Assembly (NCBI GenBank): GCA_030765045.1
Contig: CM060964.1
Coordinates: forward strand, 313,745,128-313,809,127
Origin: Tenodera sinensis
Lineage: Eukaryota > Arthropoda > Insecta > Mantodea > Mantidae
Direction of reading: 5' to 3'
DNA: 64,000 nucleotides
Below the pieces are notes generated by a model. It searched no databases and was not told the DNA's origin. It saw only the letters and a program-made list of their open reading frames with translations. How positions within the stretch are numbered: the stretch's first letter is position 1; each line of letters begins with the position of its first letter. The position numbers and the translations under genes are program-made. Of the stretch, positions 1 through 11,551 are shown in pieces.

Positions 1-344
1 GCTCACATTAATTAGTATGTACGATAATTACATGAACAGCATTACAAGCATTGTCAATTGTACACCACCTCCAAACAGTACCAGAGCTTCTGACAGAATA
101 CCACCTGGTTCATCACATGTAAACCCGATCATCTCACGTCTCGCAGCAGAGGAATGTCAACTCATGCCTGAAACCATTCCTTCACTTTGAGTACAATCAG
201 GTCGTATGCCTGACAACCACCCCACAAGGCGCTCGGCACGAAACATCCATCCATACGTGTGCGTGATTTCAAGGAATACGGCAATACCGTACTGAGATAA
301 TTTAATTTCGGAAAATACGTCGGATGAGTTACATTCATCAACGA
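1..344. other. No recognisable feature
   Basis: This is unique-looking sequence of mixed composition before the first HR1 copy. The short open frames on either strand show no recognisable domain or codon pattern. Confidence 0.5.
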
Positions 345-1073
345 ACTATTCATTGCGCTCACATGACTTTCTCTACTCTTGTGCTAACCGTTCCTACAAA
401 CTCTTATCCCTGTATCTTCTTCGTGTTAGTTGAGATGAACATTTACAGAAATTATCTTATTTGCTTATTTCCTTGTAGGTGCAAGAAGAATATAGGAATA
501 CAGTAGGCTTTGAGCGATAATCAAATGTTTTAAAGCTTTCAAATTCAGTTCTCTTTGCACGGTTAACATTGTACAAAATTGAATAACGATGTTCCATTTG
601 ACAGAAGCATAAGTTTTCCAAAACACACAAATAACAAGGCATATCTCGGAAACGGTTCACTCTATAAAAAATTTTGAGCTAGACATAAATTGTGTATTTT
701 AACAAGATCTACATTTTTTGTATAGTAAGATTTGGTCTATGCCTAACGGTTTACCAGTTATGCAAAAGTCGTCCAGAGTAAATACGACTACATGGGCTAT
801 AGCCAGAAAATTCAAGATATACATTTCATTTGTCATAAAAATATCTCAAACATATGGCATTTTAACCAAAATCGTTAGAGCCATGTTCAAGAAAATCAAA
901 ATTTTCGAAAAATGTGCCATAAGGGTAGTTTAGAGAGAAGAAATTTTCTTCAAAATCTTCGTGCCGCATCCTTGAAAGACATTAAAGCTAAATTCCAAAT
1001 TTAGTTTTTAAATGACTTTTCGTTTTTGACTTATGCCTTCCACAGACTGACTGACAGAGTGACACACAGACTG

Positions 1074-1163
<90 letters not shown>

Positions 1164-1301
1164 CCGTTTTTTAAAATGCTTTTTTGGATGCACGAGTCCT
1201 CAAAACGTGTACGTTCAGTTACATTTCTGGATCGCATTTTTGGGTGGAATTCAATAGTTACGTCCTCTACCTACTAAGCACCTGGTAAAGAAAGTAAAAA
1301 G
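345..1301 (-). repeat. HR1 dispersed repeat, copy A (near full length)
   Basis: This copy is in reverse orientation relative to the copies at 9.6 and 53.4 kb. It runs from a CTCACATGACTTTCTCTACT-like end to a decayed GTAAAGAAAGTAAAAA end. Shared blocks in order are the ACTAACC/TTCTTACAAACTCTTAT segment, TTGCACGGTTAACAT, CATATCTCGGAAACGG, TTTTGTATAGTAAGAT, the CATATGGCATTTTAACC segment, the CA microsatellite and GGGTGGAAT. There is no coding potential across copies. HR1 is not a family I can name. Its fixed ends, lack of an obvious target duplication and internal microsatellite suggest a non-autonomous mobile element. Confidence 0.85.
1076..1161. repeat. (CA)n microsatellite inside HR1 copy A
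   Basis: About 43 almost uninterrupted CA units sit at the position where other HR1 copies carry a short TGTG/CACA stretch. The open frames here (poly-His-Thr, poly-Cys-Val) are microsatellite artefacts. Confidence 0.97.
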
Positions 1302-1364
1302 GAATAACGTTTTCCCATTGGAAACACATAAAACAATGATGGGAGATTTATTCCGAGTCCCATA

Positions 1365-1745
1365 TTGGTATATTTTATAATTCAGAAGCTATTTCCAGGA
1401 AAATGCAAGATATACATTTCGTTTGTCATGAAATCGTATTAAACATGGTATTTTAATTAAAACCTAGCCAATTTTTAGAAAATCGCAACTCTCAAAAAAT
1501 GTCCCATAGGTTGGATTGGGGGGATTTTCTTGAAAATTTTCATGGCGCATTCTTAGAAGATTCTGAACTTGAATACCAAGTTTGAAATTAATCGAATTTT
1601 CATTATTGAGTTATGCTGTTCACAGTTTCATGGACCTTTTCTAAAACATCCTGTTTTCGGTTTAACGGGACCACAAAACAGGTGTTTTCAGTGAAATCTC
1701 GATATACAATTTTTAGGTGGAATGCATTATCATCTTTATCTGCTA
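1365..1745 (-). repeat. HR1 dispersed repeat, copy C (diverged, split by a mariner)
   Basis: Reverse-orientation HR1 sequence starts near AAAATGCAAGATATACATTTC and runs to TTTTTAGGTGGAATGCATT. The missing terminus (ACGTGGTAGAGAAAGTAAAC) reappears at about 2938-2957, on the far side of the mariner, so the mariner inserted into this copy. It is more diverged than copy A and resembles the 59.4 kb copy, suggesting an older subfamily. Confidence 0.75.
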
Positions 1746-2931
1746 GATGGTGACACTGTAAAATTTAAGAAATACAAACAAGGATTAGTTTTAAAAATGT
1801 AACTGATTTAATTATTTTTTAACATACACCAGTACATTTTGGTATTCGATGACACCGCCCTTCCTGAGGTACTTCAGAAAAAAGCTTTTTATAATGTTCC
1901 ACTGCTTCTTCATCTAATGACGAACAAGTTATTCCACACATTTTATCTTCAATTTTTGGAAACAAAAAGAAATCACAAGGTCAGGGCTGTTCATGGTGCT
2001 GACCTTAGGGCATCCAGATACTTGTTAGTTTTGTTGTATGCGACATTACATTGTCTTGACGTGAAACTATTTTTCTTTATGGGCGTTTTCATGAACCTTT
2101 TAAAAAATTGCGTTAAAAAAATTTGGATACCAATCGGCAGTAACTGTACATCTATCTTCTATTGCTATAGTGGCAATATGGCTAATTTTAGAAAAAGAAA
2201 TTGGAACCATCTTCTTAGCAGCATGTTCATCAAACTTTTATAGGCTTAGGTTTTGTTCAAAAGACCCATTAAGTATATTACTTTTCTATTCAGGATCATA
2301 ACGATAGTCAATAACGATATTCCAAGCCAAATTTGAAGTGCTGTCTTGGAATTTTCCCGGAGGTTTTCTGTAGCAATAAATGCGTTATTGGTTTTGATCG
2401 AGTCAGTTTATGTGGGATCCATTGAGAACAAAGTTTTCTCACGTCTAAATGTTGATTAAAATGTTTTGGATTGGGTTCATAAGAATGGCCAATGTCGCCC
2501 GAAAAAAAAATATTTTCGTCAATCTTGTACAAGCATTGCTCGAACAGCGGCAACAACATCAGCTCCTGGGCTTACTTCATCAAATTCATCACTAAGAAAA
2601 CACCGATCCCTTTTGAATTCACTGTACCAATAAGAATTGTTGCTTAAGATGGGGCTTCTTCGTCAAATGCATTTTTAAGCCGATCTTCAAATTGTTTAGG
2701 CGTTAATGATTTTGAATCGAAAGAAGCAATAGCGCGGAAGTACTCTCACTCAAATTCATTTTTGGAGGAATACAAAATATTTAAATGATGATAATTAGCA
2801 AAGTATTAGAGCAAATCGAATAAACTACATGGCAATGAAGTCACAAAACAGTAGAAAGTAGTTGTCAAATATAAACAAAATTTATTTCTTTAGAAGCATG
2901 GAATTTTAAAATAAGTTCAGTGTTGCCTTCA
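1746..2931 (-). mobile_element. Mariner-like DNA transposon (1186 bp, decayed)
   Basis: A TA dinucleotide flanks both ends (1744-1745 and 2932-2933), as expected for a mariner target duplication. Terminal inverted repeats are visible: GATGGTGACACTG at the left and, on the opposite strand at the right, TGAAGGCAACACTG. The interior encodes a degenerate mariner transposase on the minus strand. The length is slightly below the usual 1.3 kb of mariners. It is inserted in HR1 copy C, so it is younger than that copy. Confidence 0.85.
1800..2768 (-). pseudogene. Mariner transposase pseudogene
   Basis: Read on the minus strand in shifting frames, the family order is intact. The N-terminal part has EYFRAIASFDSKSLTPKQF (about 2700-2765). 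The linker motif LDVRKLCSQWIPHKLT follows (about 2400-2455). Then come NLAWNIVIDY and YDPE (about 2297-2345), KMVPISFSKISHIAT (about 2170-2215), VTADWYPNFF (about 2115-2150) and a C-terminal FSEVPQEGRCHRI (about 1845-1885). These are hallmarks of Tc1/mariner DD34D-type transposases, which cut and paste TA-flanked elements. Several in-frame stops and at least three frameshifts are present. The second catalytic Asp segment (normally HHDNA) is corrupted to a stop-containing stretch, so the enzyme is dead. Confidence 0.85.
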
Positions 2932-2954
2932 TATATACGTGGTAGAGAAAGTAA

Positions 2955-4056
2955 ACAACTGTTTCCATGACTTTTGCTTCAATCAACAATACACAGCTAA
3001 AATACGCCTAGATACAAGCATTAAGCATACTGTGCCCAAAACGAATCCTTTTGTAGCAATGATATAATTCCATTGGCCTTCTCCAAGCATTTTACTCCAG
3101 AAATTATTTCGCACTGAAGTATAAATTTGTAAGTAAAGCTGAGAATTACGGCTTTTTCTGTAGGGGTATTGTTTTCCACGTTACTAAGACAACGAGGGGA
3201 GGGAAAGAGGTAGCTTGATCTTTTCCTATCAGAGCAAGATGCTATAACGATGACAAGAGATGAAGCAAGGCGGAAAAGTCTTTGAGAAACGGGGTGTTGG
3301 ATGAATAAAACGCGCTTCAGTTACGACGGGGGGATGGGGTAGAAACAATCAATCTACCCGCCTTCACATCGATGGCGAAGGGATGGGAGCAGAATCGGGG
3401 CTTCCGTTCTTACTCTTTTCTCTAACGGTCCTCTAATCGGGAACATACCCACCCACATGCAGGAGCCACTTAAATAACATTATGATTCTCCTTACTGTTT
3501 TATTTCCGAACTAAAAATACAAATTATCACGGCACTTAGTTGTCTTGTTTAAAAAGCGAAGCTGATTTTCCTCTTCTATTCGACCTACATTGCCATTAAT
3601 AACATTCAACATGCAAATATTGTTTGACTATATTATCAATGTCGTAAAAATAACTCTACTTGGCAGGAAGCCTAAGCATCTTAAGCTTGCTACATATCTT
3701 AAAAATGTTTTTGGGAATTGTGGTTAGTTCACAGGTAAGTTAATTTCATTAAACAATCAATGTGATAATTTGTTCATTTCTAAGCAAATGCCGGAGTTTT
3801 AGATTTCACTAGAAAGTTTCATATTCTATACAAAACAGAATATCTGTACATATTGAAACGGTAGTTTTGCCTTAGAAGCTCTATATTTGTACTATCCGTT
3901 GCTAAAAACAACAGTAAGAAACTATCAGTAGTGTAGATAACTCTATGAAGATAGCAGGGCTCGGATGTCTATGAAATGTCATAGTTTGTCTTTGCGCACA
4001 ATTATATTTGTAGTGATTAAAATTATGCAATTCTGATGGGTTACATAGTCATAAGG
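2955..4056. other. No recognisable feature
   Basis: About 1.1 kb of AT-rich sequence with no homology I can recognise to other parts of the window, no tandem repeat and no coding-like frame. It includes a somewhat GC-richer stretch near 3180-3470. Confidence 0.4.
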
Positions 4057-4084
4057 CTTTTTTTTTTTTTTTTTTTTTTTTTTT
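4057..4084. repeat. Poly-T tract at the HR1 copy B boundary
   Basis: A run of about 28 T immediately precedes HR1 copy B. Confidence 0.9.
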
Positions 4085-4609
4085 CCTCTCTACTGGTAAG
4101 TAGGGGAAGTATTGTATTCCACCCAAAAATTCGATGTCGAGATTTCACCGGAAATATATGTTTCGAGGCCCCCCTGAATCCAAAAAAAGCATTTTTAGAA
4201 AAAGGTCCGTGTGTGTGTCAGTCTGTCAGTCTGTGGACAGCATAACTCAAAAACGAAAAGTCGGTTAAAAACCAAAGTTGGTATTTAAGTTTAATGTCTT
4301 TCAAGGATGCGACACAAAGATTTTGAAGAAAATAGCCCCACCCTAAACAACCCTTTACATGGAAAATTTTTCATACATTTTGATTTTCTTGAAAATGGCT
4401 CTATTTTGATTAAAATGCCACATGTTTAAAATATTTGTATAACAAATGAAATGTATATCTTGAATTTTCTGGCTATAGCCTATGTAATCCTGTTTACTCT
4501 GGATGACTTCTGAATAACTCGTATAACGAATAACTCTTGCCTATAAAAGATAGACAAAATCTTACCGTAAAAAATATAGGTCTCGCTAAAACGCACGATT
4601 TATGTCGAA

Positions 4610-4655
<46 letters not shown>

Positions 4656-4972
4656 AGTGAACCATTTTGGAGGTGTTCTTTGTTATTTGTGTCAGTGTCG
4701 GAAAACTTAAAACTTTCGTGTATCGTTCATTTTTTTATATGTTAAGCGTGCAAAGAGAACGGAATCTCAAAGCTTTATAATATTTGACTATCACTCAAAG
4801 CCCACTGTATTCTAATATTCCTCTTATGCCTACAAGGAAATAAACAATAGTATAATTTGCACAAATGTTTATCTCAACTAACACAAAGAAGATATATTAA
4901 TAGTTTGTAAGAATGGTTAGTACAAGAGTAGAGAAAGGCATGTGAGTGCAACACATCACACTTTTTTCTATC
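4085..4972 (+). repeat. HR1 dispersed repeat, copy B (near full length)
   Basis: This forward copy runs from CCTCTCTACTGGTAAGTAGG through GTATTGTATTCCACCC and GGACAGCATAACTC to GAGTAGAGAAAGGCATGTG and AACACATCAC. The start is embedded in a T-run (4057-4084). The internal poly-T spot is expanded to about 44 T (4612-4654). The microsatellite spot is short here (GTGTGTGTC), so the two unstable sites vary independently between copies. Confidence 0.85.
4612..4654. repeat. Poly-T tract inside HR1 copy B
   Basis: A run of about 43 T sits at the second unstable position of HR1, just before GAGTGAACCATTT. Confidence 0.95.
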
Positions 4973-5049
4973 TACTTCATTATTAATCCACATAAACTTT
5001 AGCATAAATGCATTCATTTCATGTTTCGTTATGGGTAAAAGGGAAATAA

Positions 5050-5293
5050 AGGAGACTGAAGCAATTTTTAAAAGCTTCTTGAAGGACGCGGCACTTAAAA
5101 TATCAAGTTGGTATCTATTCGGCTTCTGGTTACGACATTCATATCCTACAACTTCTCTAAAATGCTTTCTGGGGTTCAAGGGACCTCAAAACATGCACTT
5201 ATGGTAAATTTCTACACCGACTTTTTTGTCTGGTGCTTTAGCCATTCTGCAACACAATGCTACCATATGTAAGTGGCAGAAAAAGTAAAAATT
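5050..5293 (-). repeat. HR1 fragment, copy D (old)
   Basis: There is weak but ordered similarity to reverse HR1: AAGCTTCTTGAAGGACGCGG, CAAGTTGGTA, AAATGCTTTCTGGGG, GGGACCTCAAAACATG, and a terminal GGCAGAAAAAGTAAAAA. It lacks the 5' half. Confidence 0.5.
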
Positions 5294-5319
5294 GCCATGA
5301 CCAAGATGTCGAAAGCCAG

Positions 5320-6156
5320 TACTTAAGGGACCCTGTTACTGAAAAATAACCGAAAAATTATCAAATTGACGCTATTTAGGTTTACGCATATAAATATTCC
5401 CCAAATCTTCAGTCATCGATTGGCAGTGACAATTTTTACAATCCACAGTTTTTAACTGCCATATGCGCTACATTTAAACGCTTTCTGCTAAAATTTTCCG
5501 CAGTATTTGAACAAAATATAGGCCAAAAAGGGCTCAAAAACAACCAAATTCAGCAGAAAGAAATGGTTAAGCTATGAATCTTAGGAGAGAGACTAGTAGA
5601 CAAAAGAGGGAAGGTGTGATATGCAGCAGGGCAGTTTTAGGCCAAACAGATAATCTTACTCATGATCATGATGCATATGGATGTAGAAAAAATGGTTTTT
5701 CTCCACTTTACGTTTTTAATACACTATCTGATCCATGCGCATTAAATTTCGTGTTATCTGCCTTGAATTTTTCAATCATGTGCTTCATTTATCTACTTAA
5801 ACTTCAGTTCTTGGTTTTAAAATTTGAATAGTTGTTTAGTTTTAAAAAAAATAAATACCAAAAAAACTTCAAAGGTAACTATTTTTCCTTCCTGCCAGAC
5901 TGATGGTGTTTGTTGGGCAATTAGACTTTATGAAATAATAAAACTGTTGGGATATTTTAGTTTTTGATGCGCATGGAGTATTTTGAATATGAAAGTATTT
6001 TCGCATTGTGAATAAATTTAAAAATTAATTCCCTCAAAACTGTAAAACATTGTGGTAGTTTATAACATAAACACCCTTAAGTGTGCAAAGTATTTGTTTC
6101 ATACCCACCTGTAAAAATTGGAAAATTCAAATTTCACTCACAGGGTCTCTGAAGTA
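5320..6156. mobile_element. Unclassified TIR element, about 0.84 kb
   Basis: The left end reads TACTTAAGGGACCCTGTTAC. The right end, on the opposite strand, reads TACTTCAGAGACCCTGTGAG. The match continues as TGAAAaaT, giving an imperfect inverted repeat of about 28 bp. The interior is AT-rich with no recognisable transposase, so it would be non-autonomous. The flanking AGTACTTA/AGTATTTT pair overlaps the TIR, so the target duplication is ambiguous (8-9 bp would point to hAT or Mutator). The superfamily is not assigned. Confidence 0.55.
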
Positions 6157-8607
6157 TTTTAAAATTGTGGCTGCAAGCAAGGGACTGTTGTACATGTGAA
6201 CAATTCCTCTGTCCTAAACTGACGCTGTATTTTGCCGGTAATTTAGCAAAGTGTTGACGTTAATATATGCTGTATCAATATCTAAACAAAAACTCAGTTT
6301 GTATTACCGAAACGGGATAATGAGGGAGGTGAAATATATTTGTATTCGCACTGCTACAGTGATTACATATTCCGGGCTTGCGGGAACGGGGAAGGGGCTG
6401 CAATAAAATCCGTTTCATGATTCATCGACATTTGTAATGAGGCATCAATGAAAACACCCCAAAGTAAACAAACAATCCATCAAATATTCAAAATAAAAAT
6501 GGCAATGCAGCTATAGAAGCTGTTTGAAAAGGATCATTTGAATAGTACTGGTAAATTTTGGTTTATGTGCGTAATAGTTATTTCCGTAACTAAAGAAAAC
6601 AACTCATTGCGCAGAGAGAGAGAGAGATGTTCTGTATTTCTGATAAGTTCGATAAATGCTCTTTCTTCAGCACCTACGTGCAACGTTTTGATTCATTTTT
6701 ATTTAAATACCTGACTAATGAACTTGTCAAAAGACACGGAATAACTGACAAACATTCTTAACAGAAAAGGTAAATTAAAATGGGTTAGTAAAGCAGATAT
6801 AATAGGTTGTTTCTTGAAATACGTTATAAATTGAATATAATTTAATTATGCTTATCGATAAGTTTAGATTGAATTACAGTATTTCACGAACAAACTTTAA
6901 TCTATACAAATGTTATAAAAAGAAGAAAATATTATGTTTGTGCATATCGGTTAATCTCAAAAACCACTGAACCTACTTTAATAACTTCTTTTACCATTGA
7001 AAGACCCAATTTGTTCTTACCGACATGGGGCTATAAACACCGTCTAAGTCCACTTCATAAATTACTAAAATATTAAAAAGGATTCACAAAGCACTTGTAC
7101 AACACATTAGACGAGGGCCTCTCAAAGTTTAAAATCGCAGCGGCTGTAACCCAAGGTGCAGAGGTTCCCTGCGTGGCGACTCGGTTAAGCTCGGCTCAAC
7201 TCGCCCTCCGCAAAGCGAAGAAGCGAAGACCGAGGAAGTCTGTGTTGATAGATTACCAGTGAAACTTATTCGTTCAACAGAAATGCCTAAGCCAAGAAAA
7301 GTCCATTTAAATCTGAGTAGGAATCTTCTTACACTTTTCAAAGTCGTCATGACAAAAGGTCAAATGTTTCATAGGTACTACAATAATTGCGTGTGTAAGA
7401 AAATGATCTGTTGAAAGACACTCTTACAAGACAATCTGGTTTTTAATATAAAAGCTATATATACCGGGTGGAAGGGAAGTCATTACATTAATTTAAACCA
7501 GTTGTAGATTTCGGTACGCTTTTGTCTCTGACCATTTCCTACGGAGATATTTTAGTTTTATCGAAAACAAGCTGGCAACACTGCAGATTGTGTGGGTGTC
7601 ACTCTCCCTAGCTTAGTACATAAATAAACAACGTCTTGAGAACATAAACACATACCCTGCCATGTCCTTCCGTGTTTACTGTGCAAGTGTAGGCTAATCA
7701 CAAGCGTTATCTCTCAAAACATTACTCGAAAGCGAAAGTGCCCGACCTGTTTACATCCAGAAACCAGGCCAATTCCCTGACCAACCTCAACGCAACATTG
7801 TGGACTTATTTCACGTCTGAAAGAGCTGCTTGAAGAATTCGTTCACGTCTTTTAAGTGGTTAACAATTTCGAAATCCTGTGTGATGTCCCATAATTACTT
7901 GCCGAAGCTATGTCAGAAATAAGTTACTCTACGCATCTTACAAGTAACAAACTATTCTCTTCGTACACTCTTGTGGAATTACGCATCAAATTTGGATAAA
8001 AAAAAATCTTTATTTTTTCAAAATCGGCTGATCAAAGTACAAAATGCCATTAGATATTTTTGTTTGAAATGCTTCTGCAAAGCGCATATTAGAAGGAATG
8101 TAATGATACAGGATGGAAGGTACTGCATCGGCCATACATTAACCAGGGATTCTACAAAATGAGTGTAACAAATATGTCCAATACAATTACTGTCAATAAA
8201 GAACCGCTTCGCCGTAAAATAATTTGTGTCAAACAATTGGAGCCATATAGCTTATTGACGAATGGACATATATGGTTTATTATTTCATTAACTGTCGCGC
8301 AAACATTGTATGAACAATGCCGTAATGCCTTTTTCGTTTATTTCCATACAGTTTCTATAAAATGTTCTTACAATACTTACTTTTCTATCCACGTCATGTT
8401 AATCGAGACAAACAAAAGCGAGTCGCAATATACTGACCCTGAAAAATCGCACTCTTCATATGACATCGCATAAATAACGAACAACACGAGTACTTTAAAA
8501 AAGTGACAAAGTATTGAAAAATTCAACGTGGTCATTTCGAAAATGGCCGATGCCAGAAAAAGATTATTCAATATAAAGTTGTGCAATTTAAAAGAGATCC
8601 ACATTTG
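6157..8607. other. Mostly unrecognised AT-rich sequence
   Basis: There is a short (GA)n at 6614-6630. A GC-richer patch at about 7110-7240 begins GAGGGCCTCTCAAAG, which is loosely like a hAT end, but I found no partner end. A patch at about 7458-7870 starting ACCGGGTGGAAGGGAAGTC has the style of a decayed DNA transposon. I could not identify a protein or inverted repeat in either patch. The small open frames near 8.0-8.5 kb overlap on opposite strands and look random. Confidence 0.4.
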
Positions 8608-8890
8608 CACTGAGCGCAGACTGCTAACGGCCTGGCACTGATAACCGTTAAGCTGTTAAGCTGGTAAAAAAATTAAGGTCGCTCAAGGTATCCCGCGAGT
8701 CACCCAGACCTAGGTTAAATGTATGGTAGTTTAATAAAAATAGTTTGATCCATTTATAAGAAAATAAAACATTCCGAAAGAAAACCATCTAAAGCAGGGC
8801 TGGGCAACTGGTGCTCAAAGAGCGCAGATTACTCACGACCTTGGCTGGTGACTGCATATTTAGCACGTAAAAATGAAGGTCGCTCCTTTC
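8608..8890. repeat. Two diverged copies of a short repeat
   Basis: Segments at about 8613-8690 and 8805-8880 share the order GCGCAGA, then GTAAAAA, then AAGGTCGCTC. A third relative at about 27475-27545 ends in AAGGCGCTCAAGGTAAC. The second segment begins CAGGGCTGGGCAACT, which resembles hAT-type termini. This may be a small hAT MITE, but the complete element is not delimited. Confidence 0.35.
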
Positions 8891-9127
8891 AACACGATTT
8901 ATTCATAGCTTAAAGATGGTCAACATAGCCTTTCCAGCCTATATAAAATGTGACACCCGTTTGACAGTTCAAATGACCACACAGGTTTAGAATACAAGAA
9001 ATGTAGGCAACAATGTCTAAAATTGGTTTCTGGTATAAAACAGCTAAAAATTTAGGAATAAAAATGCTTAAAACTGATAGATAAATAAATAAACAACACC
9101 AATGTTAGTATTTATAGTGATCGTCTG

Positions 9128-9450
9128 CTCCGCGCGGTGGTAGCGCCACAGCTTACCAAGCGGGAGACCCGGGTTCAATTCCCAGGAATTTCTCCCGCTG
9201 GGAGACCTGATTTCGGATGCACTCAGCCTCGTTAGGTCTCTGAGGGGCCAATTGAGGAGCCCCTTGATTGAAAAGTAGCGGCCCTAGTACACCGATAACC
9301 GGCCTGGAGGAGTCGGGACGCTGATCACGTATCATCCTACAGTGCTGCACCCCACACATGACGCCTGTGTTGGGCAGTGGTAGGGTGAGCAGCGGCTGGG
9401 CTGTAGGCCTTGGTCCAAAAAGGGCTGTTGTGCCTTGGGTTATTATATAC
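9128..9450 (+). mobile_element. tRNA-derived SINE, family SA, copy 1
   Basis: The polymerase III-like head has an A-box region (GGTGGTAGCGCC) and a B-box (GGGTTCAATTCCC) about 45 bp apart. A body follows that is shared with 12.9 kb: CTCGTTAGGTCTCTGAGG, GGGCCAATTGAGGAGC, the GGAGTCGG/GCTGA segment and a terminal TTGGGTTATTATA. The internal B-box and conserved body identify a SINE, not a tRNA gene. SINEs are copied by LINE machinery. No clear target duplication was found. Confidence 0.8.
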
Positions 9451-9587
9451 AAATATATTGTTGTTAAAAATATAAAGAATATCTCATAAAGCACAGAAAC
9501 AAGTGCATATTTCACCAAATTTACAGTTAATGATATCAGACCAGTTCATTGTTTCTTGGTTTAAAGCAGATTCCACAAACACCGTGT

Positions 9588-10468
9588 ATTTTTACTTTCT
9601 CTACTAGGAATAGTAGAGAAAGTATTGTATTCCACCCAAAAATTCGATGTCAAGATTTTACCGGAAATATACGTTTTGAGGCCCCCTGAATCCAATAAAA
9701 GCGTTTTTAGAAAAAGGTCCGTCTGTGTGTCTGTCAAGTCTGTGGACAGCATAACTCAAAAACGAAAAGTCGGTTGAAAACCAAAATTGCTATTTAAGTT
9801 CAATATCTTTCAAGGATGCGACATGAAGATTTTGAAGAAAATAGCCCCATCCCAAACTACGCTTCACATGGAACATTTTTCCAAAATTTTGATTTTCTTG
9901 AAAATGGCTCTAATGATTTTGATTAAAATTACATATGTTTAAGGTACTTTTATGACAAATAGAACGTATATTTTGAATTTTCTGGCTATAGCCTATGTAG
10001 TGATGTTTACGCTAGATGACTTTTGAATAACTCGTAAACCGTAAGAGATAGACAAAATCTTACTGTGCAAAAATGTAGATCTTGCTAAAATACACAGTTT
10101 GTGTCCAAATATATATATATTTTTTTTTTTTGGGGGGGGGGGGGGTAGAGGAAACCATTTCGGAGATATTCCTTGTTATTTGTGTCAGTTTCGGAAAACT
10201 CAAAACTTTCATGAAATGCAACATCGTTTTTCATTTTTTTATATGTTGAGCCTGCACAGAGAACGGAATTTGAAAGCTTTAAAAGATTTGACTATCGCTC
10301 ACAGCCTACTGTATTCTAATATTCCCCTTGCACCTACAAGGAAATAATAAGATAATTTCTGTAAATGTTTATCTCAAATAACACAAAGAAGATATAGGCA
10401 TAAAAGTTTGTAAGAATGGTTAGTACAAGAGTAGAGAAAGTCATGTGAGTGGAACACATCAGATTTTT
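9588..10468 (+). repeat. HR1 dispersed repeat, copy E (full length)
   Basis: This is one of the best preserved forward copies. It starts TTTTTACTTTCTCTACT and ends GTCATGTGAGTGGAACACAT then CAGATTTTT. The microsatellite spot is short. The poly-T spot (about 10108-10145) reads as AT repeats, then a T-run, then a run of about 15 G. No flanking direct repeat is evident around this clean copy. Confidence 0.9.
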
Positions 10469-11166
10469 AGGTTTGTTATACTTCTCAATATGTTGAACAA
10501 TTTATGGTCGGGAAAAAGAAAAACGTTTCGAGAAGCGGTTGAGGATGTTCCAAATGTTCCATTTCAAAGGTTGGTACACGTTTTGACACAAATAAACACA
10601 GCCCTAGTGACCGAATTTCAGGCCGGCGCATTGAGTCTAGAGTTTGCACTCGAAAGAAGAGGTGTGGAAAGTGGGCTAGAAATGTAGCTGGTGGGATACT
10701 CTGTGTAGCATCATTACCACGTCTCTTAAAACAAGGCGGACTGTGGGTCGCGTCTGAATGGAAAGCTAACATCGGGGAAATAGGAAATATTTAACGAACT
10801 ATACGAGGGCGAAGCGCTATTCTTGGAGATGAAAAGGGAATACCAAGGAAGGGGACAGAGAAAGAAGACTAAAAAAGCGGCGCAGAGCGGAGTTTAATTT
10901 GAGAAGCTCAGAAGACACATCCATGCAGGTCGCTCATTAAGGCGTGTAAATGAATCCCATTCGGTTGCGCGCCATTCAGGAAAGTGCCCACTCCCCCACG
11001 AACGTATCGGGTTAACTGGGCAAACATGGCGAATATATTCAGCTCTGAAAACCTTTCCGAATATACATCTTTCACTATCCGTCTAGCTAGCTCATTCTTC
11101 CAACCGCGCTCATCTTTATTCAGAATCTAATATTCCAGAGCTGACTTCACCAGCGCAAAGATATAT
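10469..11166. other. No recognisable feature
   Basis: This is moderately GC-rich sequence (especially 10600-11050) between two HR1 copies. Overlapping open frames on both strands at 10445-10772 lack any recognisable motif. It could be an old transposon, but no ends were found. Confidence 0.4.
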
Positions 11167-11551
11167 GATGTGTTGTGCTCACATGACTTTCTCCACTCTT
11201 GTACCAGCTATTCTTACAAACTCTTATTCGTTTATCTTCTACGTGTTAGTCGAGATAAACATTTGCAAAGATTATCTGAATCGCATTTTCTTGTAGGTAA
11301 AAAGCGAATGTGGAAATACGTTAGTCAAATCTTTTAAAGCTTTCAAATTCCGTTCTCTTTGCACGGCTAAGATATAAAAAATGAATAACGATCTTCCATT
11401 TGTGCAGAGTATAAGTATTGTAAAACTAACACAAATAACAAGGAATATCTCCAAAACGGTTCACTTTAAAAACAACAGTTTATTTGTACATCAATTGCGT
11501 GCTTTAGCAAGATCTACATTTTTTGTGTACTAAGATTTGGTCAATAACCTT

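Noticed and set aside
1008..1277. Open frames of poly-Cys-Val and poly-His-Thr
   Set aside because: They are translations of the (CA)n microsatellite in HR1 copy A. The same applies to frames over 19343-19618 and 36598-36962.
345..1301. HR1 as a canonical Helitron
   Set aside because: One end begins TC after an A-run and the other has a hairpin, but there is no CTRR terminus after the hairpin. The Helentron idea is kept only as a hypothesis.
1839..2243. Plus-strand 134-codon open frame
   Set aside because: It is antisense to the mariner transposase relic, whose motifs are on the minus strand.
7458..7870. Possible DNA transposon starting ACCGGGTGGAAGGG
   Set aside because: The style is suggestive, but I found neither a matching inverted end nor a transposase motif.
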